9,156 nt of DNA, taken from positions 1-9,156 of the forward strand of contig CAZDOQ010000063.1 in assembly GCA_964507035.1 (NCBI GenBank), written 5' to 3'. Shown in pieces: positions 1 to 6,058 of the stretch (positions are counted from its first letter, which is position 1; each line of letters opens with the position of its first letter). The notes beneath the pieces were generated by a model. The model had not been told where the DNA came from. It saw only the letters and a list, made by a program, of their open reading frames with translations, and made no database searches. The position numbers and the translations under genes were made by a program. This DNA comes from Pseudolachnospira sp964507035. Its GTDB lineage: Bacteria; Bacillota; Clostridia; Lachnospirales; Lachnospiraceae.

Positions 1-13
1 GGCCCAGTGCCGG

Positions 14-138
14 TTAGTCGCGCAGGTATTCCTCTCCCCAGAGCAGTTCCGCCTGGACCTTCTCCCCCTTTTCATGGCCGGGAAGTTCCCGGATTCCGCC
101 CATGACCAGCGCCGGATGGGATACTGCGTTTCTTCCAT
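14..138 (-). pseudogene. Small unrecognised ORF (about 41 aa) with an apparent single-base frame break
   Basis: A strong ribosome-binding site (GGAAGGAG, about 7 bases upstream) points to the ATG at 136-138. That frame reads MEETQYPIRRWSW and then becomes rich in rare AGG/AGA arginine codons up to the window edge, which does not look coding. From about base 128 the neighbouring frame is gene-like, with high third-position GC. It includes SHPALVMGGIRELPGHEK and ends VQAELLWGEEYLRD at a TAA (14-16). Adding one A to the AAA run near 129-131 would join the start to this frame and give an intact protein beginning MEENAVSHPALVMGG. I infer a one-base deletion, either real or a sequencing error. I do not recognise the family. 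No membrane segment or catalytic motif is visible. It lies 46 bases after the preceding small ORF on the same strand and may be the tail of the glgCD transcript. An intact shorter version would have to start at an internal ATG with no ribosome-binding site. Confidence 0.45.
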
Positions 139-164
139 GATCAAACTCCTTCCTTCCGCGGCCT

Positions 165-194
165 GGACCGCTGGTCTGTCCGGCCTACCGGTCC
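165..194 (-). other. Possible intercistronic stem-loop
   Basis: The arms GGACCG (165-170) and CGGTCC (189-194) are perfectly complementary around an 18-base loop. The structure spans the TAG stop (185-187) of the upstream small ORF and sits just before the ribosome-binding site of the next one. There is no T-run after it on either strand, so it is not a canonical intrinsic terminator. It could simply be chance in GC-rich DNA. Confidence 0.25.
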
Positions 195-388
195 GTTTGG
201 AATCTCACGTCCCACAGCGTCCAGCCGTACCACCGCTCGCTCCGCCGGAACACCTGGTCATTCTCATCCGTCTCCTGAAGCAGCCCCTTGGAGCGCAGAT
301 AGGCAACGGTGGCCGCCACCCGGCGCTGGCTGTTTCCCGGTAAAGCCGGTCGTTGTTCCACTCCTTCTCCCATTGGGCGCCCAATCAA
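185..388 (-). CDS. Small hypothetical protein (62-67 aa), start uncertain, possibly frame-disrupted
   Basis: The C-terminal two thirds looks like real coding sequence: RRVAATVAYLRSKGLLQE, a charged turn, then an aromatic stretch RWYGWTLWDVRFQTDR before TAG. The helix followed by KGLL and a polar turn is loosely like the end of a winged helix, but I cannot assign a family. Start choice is poor. TTG at 386-388 lies 4 bases after the glgD stop. ATG at 371-373 has no ribosome-binding site. GTG at 359-361 directly abuts the purine-rich GGGAGAAGGA. Between about 384 and 322 another frame on the same strand reads a more protein-like QWEKEWNNDRLYRETASA, which would join the downstream part through a -1 shift near 320-330. 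The true gene may therefore begin in that frame and be broken by one missing base. If expressed, it would depend on translational coupling to glgD. Confidence 0.4.
   Translation of the reverse strand: MIGRPMGEGVEQRPALPGNSQRRVAATVAYLRSKGLLQETDENDQVFRRSERWYGWTLWDVRFQTDR
372..385. repeat. Perfect 14-bp palindrome ATTGGGCGCCCAAT
   Basis: The 14 bases are fully self-complementary. They fall between the glgD stop (393-395) and the first ATG of the next small ORF, and include two bases of that ATG. In RNA it could fold as a 5-bp stem with a GCGC loop that would partly hide the start codon. As DNA it could be a dimer binding site, though its position inside an operon makes that less likely. Confidence 0.4.
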
Positions 389-392
389 ACAA

Positions 393-1493
393 TCAATAGG
401 CGACGATCTTCACTGCACCCTCTTCTCCCCGGATCTCCGTTCCCGCGGCGATCTTGGTCCGGGACTCCACAATACAGTTCTCCAGTACCACGCCGTCACC
501 GACGGATACGTCGTTTAGGATCAGACAGCCCCGGATCTGGCAGCCGCTTCCCACAAACACTTTTTTAAAGATCACCGAGCCCTGAATGGCGCCGTTGATG
601 ATGGTGCCGCTGGCCACCAGACTGTTCTCCACCACCGACCCAGGGTTAAACTTGGCCGGAGGATTGTCGTCCACTTTCGTGTAGATGGCCGGATAGCCGC
701 TGAAGAATTCCTGGCGCACTTCCGGCTTCAGGAAATCCATATTGCATTGATAGTAGGCATCCACCGTGGCAATATTGGCCCAGTAGTCCCGGAACGGATA
801 GGCGTAGATCCGCTTGGCCCGGCGCTGGCGCATCAGCACGTCCCGGACAAAGTCAAACCACTCCATCTCCTGGCACTGCTCCAGCAGGGAGATCAGCAGG
901 CGGCGGCGCACCACGTAGATGCCGCAGGACACCGTATTCAGTTCGCTGATGGCAGGTTTTTCCTCAAAGCCCACAATCCGCATATCCCCGTCCACTTCCA
1001 CCACGCCGTAGCGGCTCACGTCCGTGCCCGCCGGCAGGCGCTTGCAGACCACCGTAATGTCCGCTTCCTTTTCCATATGGTACTCAATGACCTGGTTGAA
1101 GTCCATCCGGTAAATGCCATCCCCCGGGGCAATCACCACATAGGGCTCATGGCTGTCCCACAGGAAACTCAAGTTTTGAGCCAGAGCGTCCGCCGTGCCC
1201 CGGTACCACTCGTTGTTCTGGGGCGTGATGGTGGGATTGAAGACGAAGAGTCCTCCCTGTTTCCGCCCAAAGTCCCACCATTTGGAGGAACTCAAATGCT
1301 CGTTGAGGGAGCGGGAACTGTACTGGGTGATCACCGCCACCTTCCGAATCTGGGAATTGGCCATATTACTCAGCACAAAGTCGATGGACCTATAACTGCC
1401 CGCCACCGGCATGGCAGCCACGGCTCTTTTGTTGCTGAGCTCCCGCATACGCCGTCCATTGCCGCCGGCCAAAATAATCCCTAATGCTTTCAT
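393..1493 (-). CDS. glgD: GlgD, non-catalytic subunit of glucose-1-phosphate adenylyltransferase
   Basis: This 366-residue paralogue of GlgC is thought to partner GlgC in the ADP-glucose pyrophosphorylase heterotetramer that commits glucose-1-phosphate to glycogen. The fold is clear: an N-terminal nucleotidyltransferase domain (MKALGIILAGGNGRRM at 1-16, WWDFGRKQGG at 72-81, WYRGTADAL at 96-104, GFEEKPA at 175-181) and a C-terminal left-handed beta-helix with hexapeptide-like repeats from about 281. Key GlgC positions are changed. The AKPAVAFGG of GlgC becomes AVAAMPVAG. SGDHIYKMD becomes PGDGIYRMD at 123-131. The catalytic-site YWKDVGT becomes YWANIAT at 237-243. These losses are typical of the GlgD family and imply a regulatory or structural role. 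Its ATG overlaps the glgC TGA in ATGA, so the two are translationally coupled and probably made in similar amounts. The protein ends soon after VKIVAY, slightly earlier than GlgD sequences I recall, which usually have a short charged tail. Confidence 0.95.
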   Translation of the reverse strand: MKALGIILAGGNGRRMRELSNKRAVAAMPVAGSYRSIDFVLSNMANSQIRKVAVITQYSSRSLNEHLSSSKWWDFGRKQGGLFVFNPTITPQNNEWYRGTADALAQNLSFLWDSHEPYVVIAPGDGIYRMDFNQVIEYHMEKEADITVVCKRLPAGTDVSRYGVVEVDGDMRIVGFEEKPAISELNTVSCGIYVVRRRLLISLLEQCQEMEWFDFVRDVLMRQRRAKRIYAYPFRDYWANIATVDAYYQCNMDFLKPEVRQEFFSGYPAIYTKVDDNPPAKFNPGSVVENSLVASGTIINGAIQGSVIFKKVFVGSGCQIRGCLILNDVSVGDGVVLENCIVESRTKIAAGTEIRGEEGAVKIVAY

Positions 1494-2764
1494 CCTCTCC
1501 CTCCTGCCTTCACAATATATCCGCCGTCCGGGAGGCGTTCCCCCGGATAGTCCTCCGGCAGAGTGCGCCCGGAAATCGCCGTATTTTTCCCCACGGAAAC
1601 GCCTGGAGGGATATAGGAATTTTCATCCACCGTCACCAGATCGCTGGCGTATACCCGGGTATCCAGCTGGCTCTCCGCAAAGGTCCCCTCGCCCAGAACA
1701 CAGCCCTCGCCGATCTCGGTATTCTCCGCCACAATGGCTTTTTCGATCCGGGCATTCTTTCCTATCTTCACGCCACGCATCAAAATGGAATCCCGGACCA
1801 CAGCTCCCTCCTCCACCAGCACGCTGGGACCCAGCACCGAATGGGAGACGGTACCGTAAATGGAAGCGCCCTCGCTGATGATAGACCGCTCCGCCGAAGC
1901 GCCCTTGGCCATGTAGAGAGGCGGAAGGGCTTCCTCCCTGGTGTAGATCTTCCAAAATTCCTCATACAGGTTAAATTCCGGAACCAAGTCTACCAGCTCC
2001 ATGTTGGCCTGCCAATAGGAGCTGAGGGTCCCCACGTCCTTCCAATAGCCATTAAATTCATAGGTATAGATGTTTTCTGTCTTCTCAAAGCAGTAAGGAA
2101 TGATATGTTTTCCAAAATCACAGCCCGGCACATCCGACAGGGCGATAAGAGCGTCCCGCAGTATCTCCCAGTTGAAAATATAAATACCCATGGAGGCCAG
2201 GTTGCTCCGGGGGTGCGCCGGCTTTTCCTCAAAGGCCGTGATCTTCCGGTTGTCATCTGTGACCAGGATCCCGAACCGGCTGGCTTCCTCCCAGGGTACC
2301 GGCATGGAGGCGATGGTCACCTCCGCCTGATTGCGCCGGTGGCACTCCAACATTTCTTCATAGTCCATCTTATAGATGTGATCTCCCGACAGGATCAGCA
2401 CATAATCCGGATGGTACTGTTCCATATAGGCCATGTTTTGGTAAATGGCGTTGGCCGTGCCTGAATACCACTCGCTGTCCTTGCTCTTCTCATAGGGCGG
2501 CAGCACCGTCACGCCGCCGTCCCGCTTATCCAGATCCCAGGGAAGGCCGGTTCCAATATGGCTGTTCAGACGCAGAGGCTCATACTGGGTCAGGACTCCC
2601 ACTGTATCCACGCCTGAGTTCACACAATTACTCAAGGGAAAATCGATAATTCGGTATTTGCCGCCGAACGCCACCGCAGGTTTGGCCACTCGCGCAGTCA
2701 ACACCCCCAGGCGGCTGCCCTGCCCTCCTGCCAACAGCATGGCGATCATTCTCTTTTTCATCAT
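1490..2764 (-). CDS. glgC: GlgC, glucose-1-phosphate adenylyltransferase catalytic subunit
   Basis: It makes ADP-glucose from ATP and glucose-1-phosphate, the first committed step of bacterial glycogen synthesis, in the cytoplasm. The 424-residue product has the full motif set: LAGGQGSRLG (11-20), AKPAVAFGGKYRIIDF (27-42), PLSN (43-46), WYSGTANA (99-106), the metal/substrate motif SGDHIYKMDY (126-135), FEEKPA (178-183), SMGIYIF (191-197) and YWKDVGT (240-246). A C-terminal beta-helix follows. The frame stays open upstream to 2893, but that extension (poly-Lys/Asn/Phe) does not resemble the family. The ATG at 2762-2764 has a fitting ribosome-binding site (AGAGAGGG, about 8 bases away) and places the nucleotide-binding motif at the usual N-terminal distance. 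A second ATG follows directly. It is first in an operon with glgD and is transcribed from the promoter at 2882-2910 through a leader of about 110 bases. Allosteric control by glycolytic intermediates is a family trait and cannot be read from the sequence. Confidence 0.97.
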   Translation of the reverse strand: MMKKRMIAMLLAGGQGSRLGVLTARVAKPAVAFGGKYRIIDFPLSNCVNSGVDTVGVLTQYEPLRLNSHIGTGLPWDLDKRDGGVTVLPPYEKSKDSEWYSGTANAIYQNMAYMEQYHPDYVLILSGDHIYKMDYEEMLECHRRNQAEVTIASMPVPWEEASRFGILVTDDNRKITAFEEKPAHPRSNLASMGIYIFNWEILRDALIALSDVPGCDFGKHIIPYCFEKTENIYTYEFNGYWKDVGTLSSYWQANMELVDLVPEFNLYEEFWKIYTREEALPPLYMAKGASAERSIISEGASIYGTVSHSVLGPSVLVEEGAVVRDSILMRGVKIGKNARIEKAIVAENTEIGEGCVLGEGTFAESQLDTRVYASDLVTVDENSYIPPGVSVGKNTAISGRTLPEDYPGERLPDGGYIVKAGGRG

Positions 2765-2881
2765 ATTTACTACCCTCTCTTTCCAACCAATACTCTTTAA
2801 GCCGGCCTTTTCCTGCCTGTTTTTTTTGTCATGCCGGGGGAAGAACTTGAATTTCTTGTTGAATTGCTCCAATTTGCAGAT

Positions 2882-2910
2882 ATTATAACACAATTTAGCT
2901 TATTTGAAAA
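2882..2910 (-). promoter_or_regulatory. SigA-type promoter for glgCD
   Basis: On the minus strand the -35 box is TTTTCA (2905-2910, 4 of 6 to consensus) and the -10 box a perfect TATAAT (2882-2887), with a 17-base spacer. Transcription would start near 2875, leaving a leader of about 110 bases before the glgC ATG. The leader contains an A8 run and weak complementary arms CCGGC/GCCGG around a 26-base loop. I recognise no riboswitch in it. Confidence 0.7.
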
Positions 2911-2977
2911 GCATGTCCCTTATACATTTTTCTTATATCCTACTCCCCGGAAAATCGCGGAAACTAGGGAAATTCAG

Positions 2978-3006
2978 TTGAAGACAACCCCTAAATCTAC
3001 TATAAT
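2978..3006 (+). promoter_or_regulatory. SigA-type promoter for the nuclease-ATPase operon
   Basis: The -35 box is TTGAAG (2978-2983, 4 of 6) and the -10 box a perfect TATAAT (3001-3006), with a 17-base spacer. Transcription should begin near 3013, leaving a leader of about 46 bases that carries AAGGAGG at 3045-3051. The promoter is divergent from that of glgC. The two -35 boxes are about 67 bases apart, so the promoters do not overlap. Confidence 0.8.
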
Positions 3007-3058
3007 CGGTATAGGAAACTTTTATGATTGAAATTTCACGCACCAAGGAGGTACCAAC

Positions 3059-4111
3059 TTGCGTTTCATCCATACCGCCGATCTTCATCTGGGAGCGGTT
3101 CCCGATCCTGGATATCCCTGGAGCAAAGAGCGCGCCGCCGCCGTGAATGATTCCATTCGCCGGATCCTGCAGGATGCGGAGGAAAAGCAGGTGGACCTGC
3201 TGCTTTTGGCAGGGGACCTGTTCCACCGGCAGCCCCTGCGGAAGGAACTGAAGGAGTTGAGCTATCGGTTTTCTCAGCTGAGCCATACCCGCGTGGTCAT
3301 GATTGCCGGCAACCACGATTATCTCTCCGAGGCGTCCGCTTACACCGGGTTTCCCTGGCCGGAAAATGTCACCTTCCTCTCCTCCTCCTCTCTGACCTCC
3401 GTCTACTTTGAGGATCTGGGGACAGAAATCCACGGTCTCAGCTATCACCGGCCGGAGATCCGGGAGCCTCTGTATGAGGGGTGCCGGGCTCCGGCAGACG
3501 GCCGGATCCACATTTTGCTGGCCCACGGAGGAGACGCCCTGCATATTCCCTTCCGGCCCTCTTCCTTTGCCGGGTCCGGCTTTCGCTATGTGGCCCTGGG
3601 ACATATCCATCAACCCCAGGTGTACCAGAAGATCCCCGCCGCCTATCCCGGCTCCCCGGAGCCGCTGGACCGGACGGACACCGGCCCTCGGGGCTACATT
3701 CGGGGAGAGATCACGGACAAAAAAACCAGGCTGGACTGGGTGCCTTTGTCCAAAGTACAGTATGTCCTCCTGGAGATTCAGACCGACGCCAGCTATACCA
3801 CCGCACAGATCCTGGATTTGATCCGGCCGCAGCTGGAAAAGCATCCCCAATCCATCTACCGGCTGCATCTCACCGGTTTCCGGGATCCGGAGATCTCCTT
3901 TGATCTGGAAGTCCTGCAAGATGCCGGCCGGATCATAGAGATTCGGGACGATACGGAACCGGCCTTTGACCTGGAGGCTCTGGCCCGGGACCACGCCAAC
4001 GACCTGATTGGACACTATATCCGCGCCCTGACCTCCGGAGAAGAGACGCCGGTGCGCAAAAAAGCCCTTTACTACGGACTGCAGGCCCTCTGCAGTTCTG
4101 ATCACAGATAA
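3059..4111 (+). CDS. Metallophosphoesterase DNA repair exonuclease, SbcD/YhaO/Mre11-like
   Basis: This is the probable nuclease subunit of an Mre11-Rad50-type complex with the next gene, acting on DNA ends or hairpins in the cytoplasm. The 350-residue protein has all calcineurin-like phosphoesterase motifs with metal ligands: ADLHLG (D8, H10), AGDLF (G52-D53), GNHD (84-87), LLAHGG (153-158) and GHIH (181-184). The following YPGSPEPLDRTD (196-207) is the usual Mre11/SbcD capping strand. Residues 230-350 form a C-terminal region that probably binds the ATPase arm. It is near SbcD length and somewhat shorter than the Bacillus YhaO I recall. The start is TTG at 3059, supported by AAGGAGG 7 bases upstream and the immediate MRFIHTADLH motif. 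No in-frame ATG lies nearby upstream. It is first in a two-gene operon: its TAA overlaps the AAGGAG of the next gene. The exact subfamily (SbcD or YhaO) is inferred from size and partner. Confidence 0.93.
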   Translation: MRFIHTADLHLGAVPDPGYPWSKERAAAVNDSIRRILQDAEEKQVDLLLLAGDLFHRQPLRKELKELSYRFSQLSHTRVVMIAGNHDYLSEASAYTGFPWPENVTFLSSSSLTSVYFEDLGTEIHGLSYHRPEIREPLYEGCRAPADGRIHILLAHGGDALHIPFRPSSFAGSGFRYVALGHIHQPQVYQKIPAAYPGSPEPLDRTDTGPRGYIRGEITDKKTRLDWVPLSKVQYVLLEIQTDASYTTAQILDLIRPQLEKHPQSIYRLHLTGFRDPEISFDLEVLQDAGRIIEIRDDTEPAFDLEALARDHANDLIGHYIRALTSGEETPVRKKALYYGLQALCSSDHR

Positions 4112-4122
4112 GGAGTTCTCTC

Positions 4123-5973
4123 TTGAAGATTCATCGGATTCATATCAATCATTTTGGGAAACTGGAAAATCTGACGCTGGAATTCTCCCAGGGCATCCAT
4201 CTGATCTCCGGGGAGAATGAATCCGGGAAGACCACCCTCCACTCTTTCTTACAGGCCATGCTTTTTGGCATAGAGCGCAGCCGCGGACGGGCCGCACGGA
4301 CAGACATGTACAGCCGCTATCTTCCCTGGAAAGGAAGCAGCACCTACGGAGGAGTTCTGGAACTGGAAAAAGGGGGAACCCGCTATGCCATCCACCGGAA
4401 TTTTGAGAAAAATGTCCAGCCCTGCACGCTCACAGATGCGACCCATGCCCGGGAACTGACTCCCTCCGCCGCCAACTTTTCCGAGTTGCTCTGCGGCCTG
4501 ACCCCCTCTCTGTACGTGAACACCCTTTCCGTGGGGCAGCTGCGGGCCGCCACCAACCAGGACCTGGCGGATGATCTGCGAAATCACATTGTCAATCTGC
4601 GCTCCTCCGGCTCCTCCTCCGTAGATGTGAACCAGGCGCTGTTGTATTTGAAAAAAGAGAAAAAAAAGCAGGAAAACGCCGTCTCCCGGGAGGCGGAGAT
4701 GGAGGAGCAGGAACTGAAAAAGCGGATCCAGCTGCTGGAGCAGGAACTGGACGCCATGCCCGGAGGCCGGGAATTGCCGGAACTGGAACAGCAGAAAAAG
4801 GAACTGGACCAGGAGATCCGGCATCTGGGAGAGCACCATCAGCAGCTGACCCGCATTATCCAGCGGGGGGAAGACGGTTTGAAAAAGTATAACATTTCCA
4901 GCGCAAAGGACGTGGAAGAGATGCTGGAACAGGTGGACCGGCTGGAGGACCAGCGCCGCCAATTTCTCTCCCATTACCGCCGTCCGGTCTCCGGCGCCCT
5001 TCGCTTGCTCCTGGGCTTTGCCAATCTTCTTCTGGCCTCCGGTGCTCTGGCCGGACTGTGGATGACCTGTACTCTGATTCTGTCCCGCCAGTACCTGCCC
5101 GCCGCCGGTGTGTTTCTGGCAGGGATTCTCCTGGGTACCCTGGCGGTCCGCCTAAACCGGCGCCGGGATGCCTCGGCCAGCTACCGCCGGTGCTGCCTGG
5201 CCCTGAAGGAGTTGTATGAGGATTACTTTGGAGAAGCGCCGGATCTTCCGGAGGATGAGCTGGCCGGCCATCTCCGGCGGCAGCTGGACCACTGCCGGAA
5301 ACTCTGCTACACCATCGGACGAAGCCGCCGTTCCCTGAGCCGGGACATGGAAACGCTGCTGGCGGCCCAACAGAAACAGCTGCCTCTGTTGACCCGTCTG
5401 GAGCAGGCCCAAAAAGAAAGATGGGCCGCAGACCAGAAGGGGGAGGCGCTCCGTTCTCTGGAGGAACGTCTGGAAGCCCTGCGGGAACCCTTGGCCCGGA
5501 ACCAGAAAGCGGCGGAGGAACAAGCTGCCATCTCCCTGGCCATGGAGACCATCCAGAATCTGTCTTCCACCGTGTTCGACTCCTTTGGACTCTTTCTGGA
5601 GGAAAAGGCGTCGGAGTTGGTCAAAGGCATCACAGACGGCGCATACACCGCCCTTTCCATTGAGGAGGATCTGGGGTTGACGCTGATCCGAGACGGCCAA
5701 CGGGTTCCCCTCTACCAGGTCAGTGCCGGGACAGTGGAACAAGTCTACCTGGCTTTCCGCCTTGCCTGCATTGAGTTTTTGTGGCCGGACGAGCAGATGC
5801 CCTTGTTCCTGGACGACAGCTTTGCCTTCTATGACAGCGAGCGCCTTTCCGCCACCCTCTGCTGGCTTTCGGAAAATTACGGCGGACAGATCTTCCTGTT
5901 CACCTGCCACCAGCGGGAAGAAGATATTCTGTCCGCCGCCAAGATCCCGTACCAAAAGATCTCTCTGCCCTGA
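4123..5973 (+). CDS. Compact SbcC/Rad50/YhaN-like ATPase with a membrane hairpin in the coiled coil
   Basis: This is the predicted ATPase partner of the upstream nuclease. The 616-residue protein has split ABC-type ATPase halves. The N-terminal half has Walker A GENESGKTT (30-38) and a probable Q-loop glutamine in SVGQL (136-140). The C-terminal half has the signature VSAGTVEQ (533-540), Walker B MPLFLDD (559-565), D-loop FAFYDSERL (567-575) and a switch His in TCHQRE (594-599). Charged heptad-like coiled coil fills about 172-285 and 350-470. Between the arms lie two hydrophobic segments, about 291-320 and 324-343, that look like a transmembrane hairpin. YhaN-type proteins are known for such central membrane segments. 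The Rad50 zinc-hook CxxC is absent; CRKLC (391-395) is outside the tip. The protein is much shorter than SbcC (about 1000 residues) or Bacillus YhaN. The start is TTG at 4123, with AAGGAG 7 bases upstream overlapping the previous stop codon. Membrane tethering is inferred. Confidence 0.9.
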   Translation: MKIHRIHINHFGKLENLTLEFSQGIHLISGENESGKTTLHSFLQAMLFGIERSRGRAARTDMYSRYLPWKGSSTYGGVLELEKGGTRYAIHRNFEKNVQPCTLTDATHARELTPSAANFSELLCGLTPSLYVNTLSVGQLRAATNQDLADDLRNHIVNLRSSGSSSVDVNQALLYLKKEKKKQENAVSREAEMEEQELKKRIQLLEQELDAMPGGRELPELEQQKKELDQEIRHLGEHHQQLTRIIQRGEDGLKKYNISSAKDVEEMLEQVDRLEDQRRQFLSHYRRPVSGALRLLLGFANLLLASGALAGLWMTCTLILSRQYLPAAGVFLAGILLGTLAVRLNRRRDASASYRRCCLALKELYEDYFGEAPDLPEDELAGHLRRQLDHCRKLCYTIGRSRRSLSRDMETLLAAQQKQLPLLTRLEQAQKERWAADQKGEALRSLEERLEALREPLARNQKAAEEQAAISLAMETIQNLSSTVFDSFGLFLEEKASELVKGITDGAYTALSIEEDLGLTLIRDGQRVPLYQVSAGTVEQVYLAFRLACIEFLWPDEQMPLFLDDSFAFYDSERLSATLCWLSENYGGQIFLFTCHQREEDILSAAKIPYQKISLP

Positions 5974-6058
5974 GAACGCCCTCTTTTTTATTCTGTGATG
6001 TTTCCGGCAATGTTCTCCAGCCCGCCCGGCAGTTTCCGGCGAACCGTAACATTTTCCT
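5974..6058. other. Convergent intergenic junction with a weak inverted repeat
   Basis: Two genes end tail to tail here. I see no strong GC hairpin followed by a T-run. The best candidate is AATGTT (6009-6014) with AACATT (6048-6053), enclosing GC-rich DNA with a small CCGG-loop-CCGG stem and followed on the plus strand by TTTTCCTTT. GTTTCCGGC also occurs twice in direct orientation (6000-6008 and 6032-6040). A T6 run stands at 5985-5990 without a stem before it. It may act as a poor bidirectional terminator, but the evidence is thin. Confidence 0.3.

Noticed and set aside
747..2464. Two long plus-strand open frames opposite glgD and glgC
   Set aside because: Both are His-rich antisense frames over unmistakable genes, with no ribosome-binding site or family motif.
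2765..2875. glgC leader considered as a riboswitch
   Set aside because: There is only one weak 5-bp stem with a large loop, no terminator or anti-terminator pair, and no known aptamer pattern.
2765..2893. In-frame N-terminal extension of glgC
   Set aside because: The frame is open, but the residues are unlike the GlgC family, and the start at 2764 has a good ribosome-binding site. The extension would also run past the predicted transcription start.
2933..4105. Long open frame (390 codons) on the minus strand opposite the nuclease gene
   Set aside because: It is antisense to a gene with complete metallophosphoesterase motifs and has no recognisable protein features of its own.
5293..5307. 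CRKLC in the ATPase considered as a zinc hook
   Set aside because: The spacing is CxxxC, not CxxC, and it lies in the returning coiled-coil arm rather than at the tip, which is the hydrophobic hairpin.
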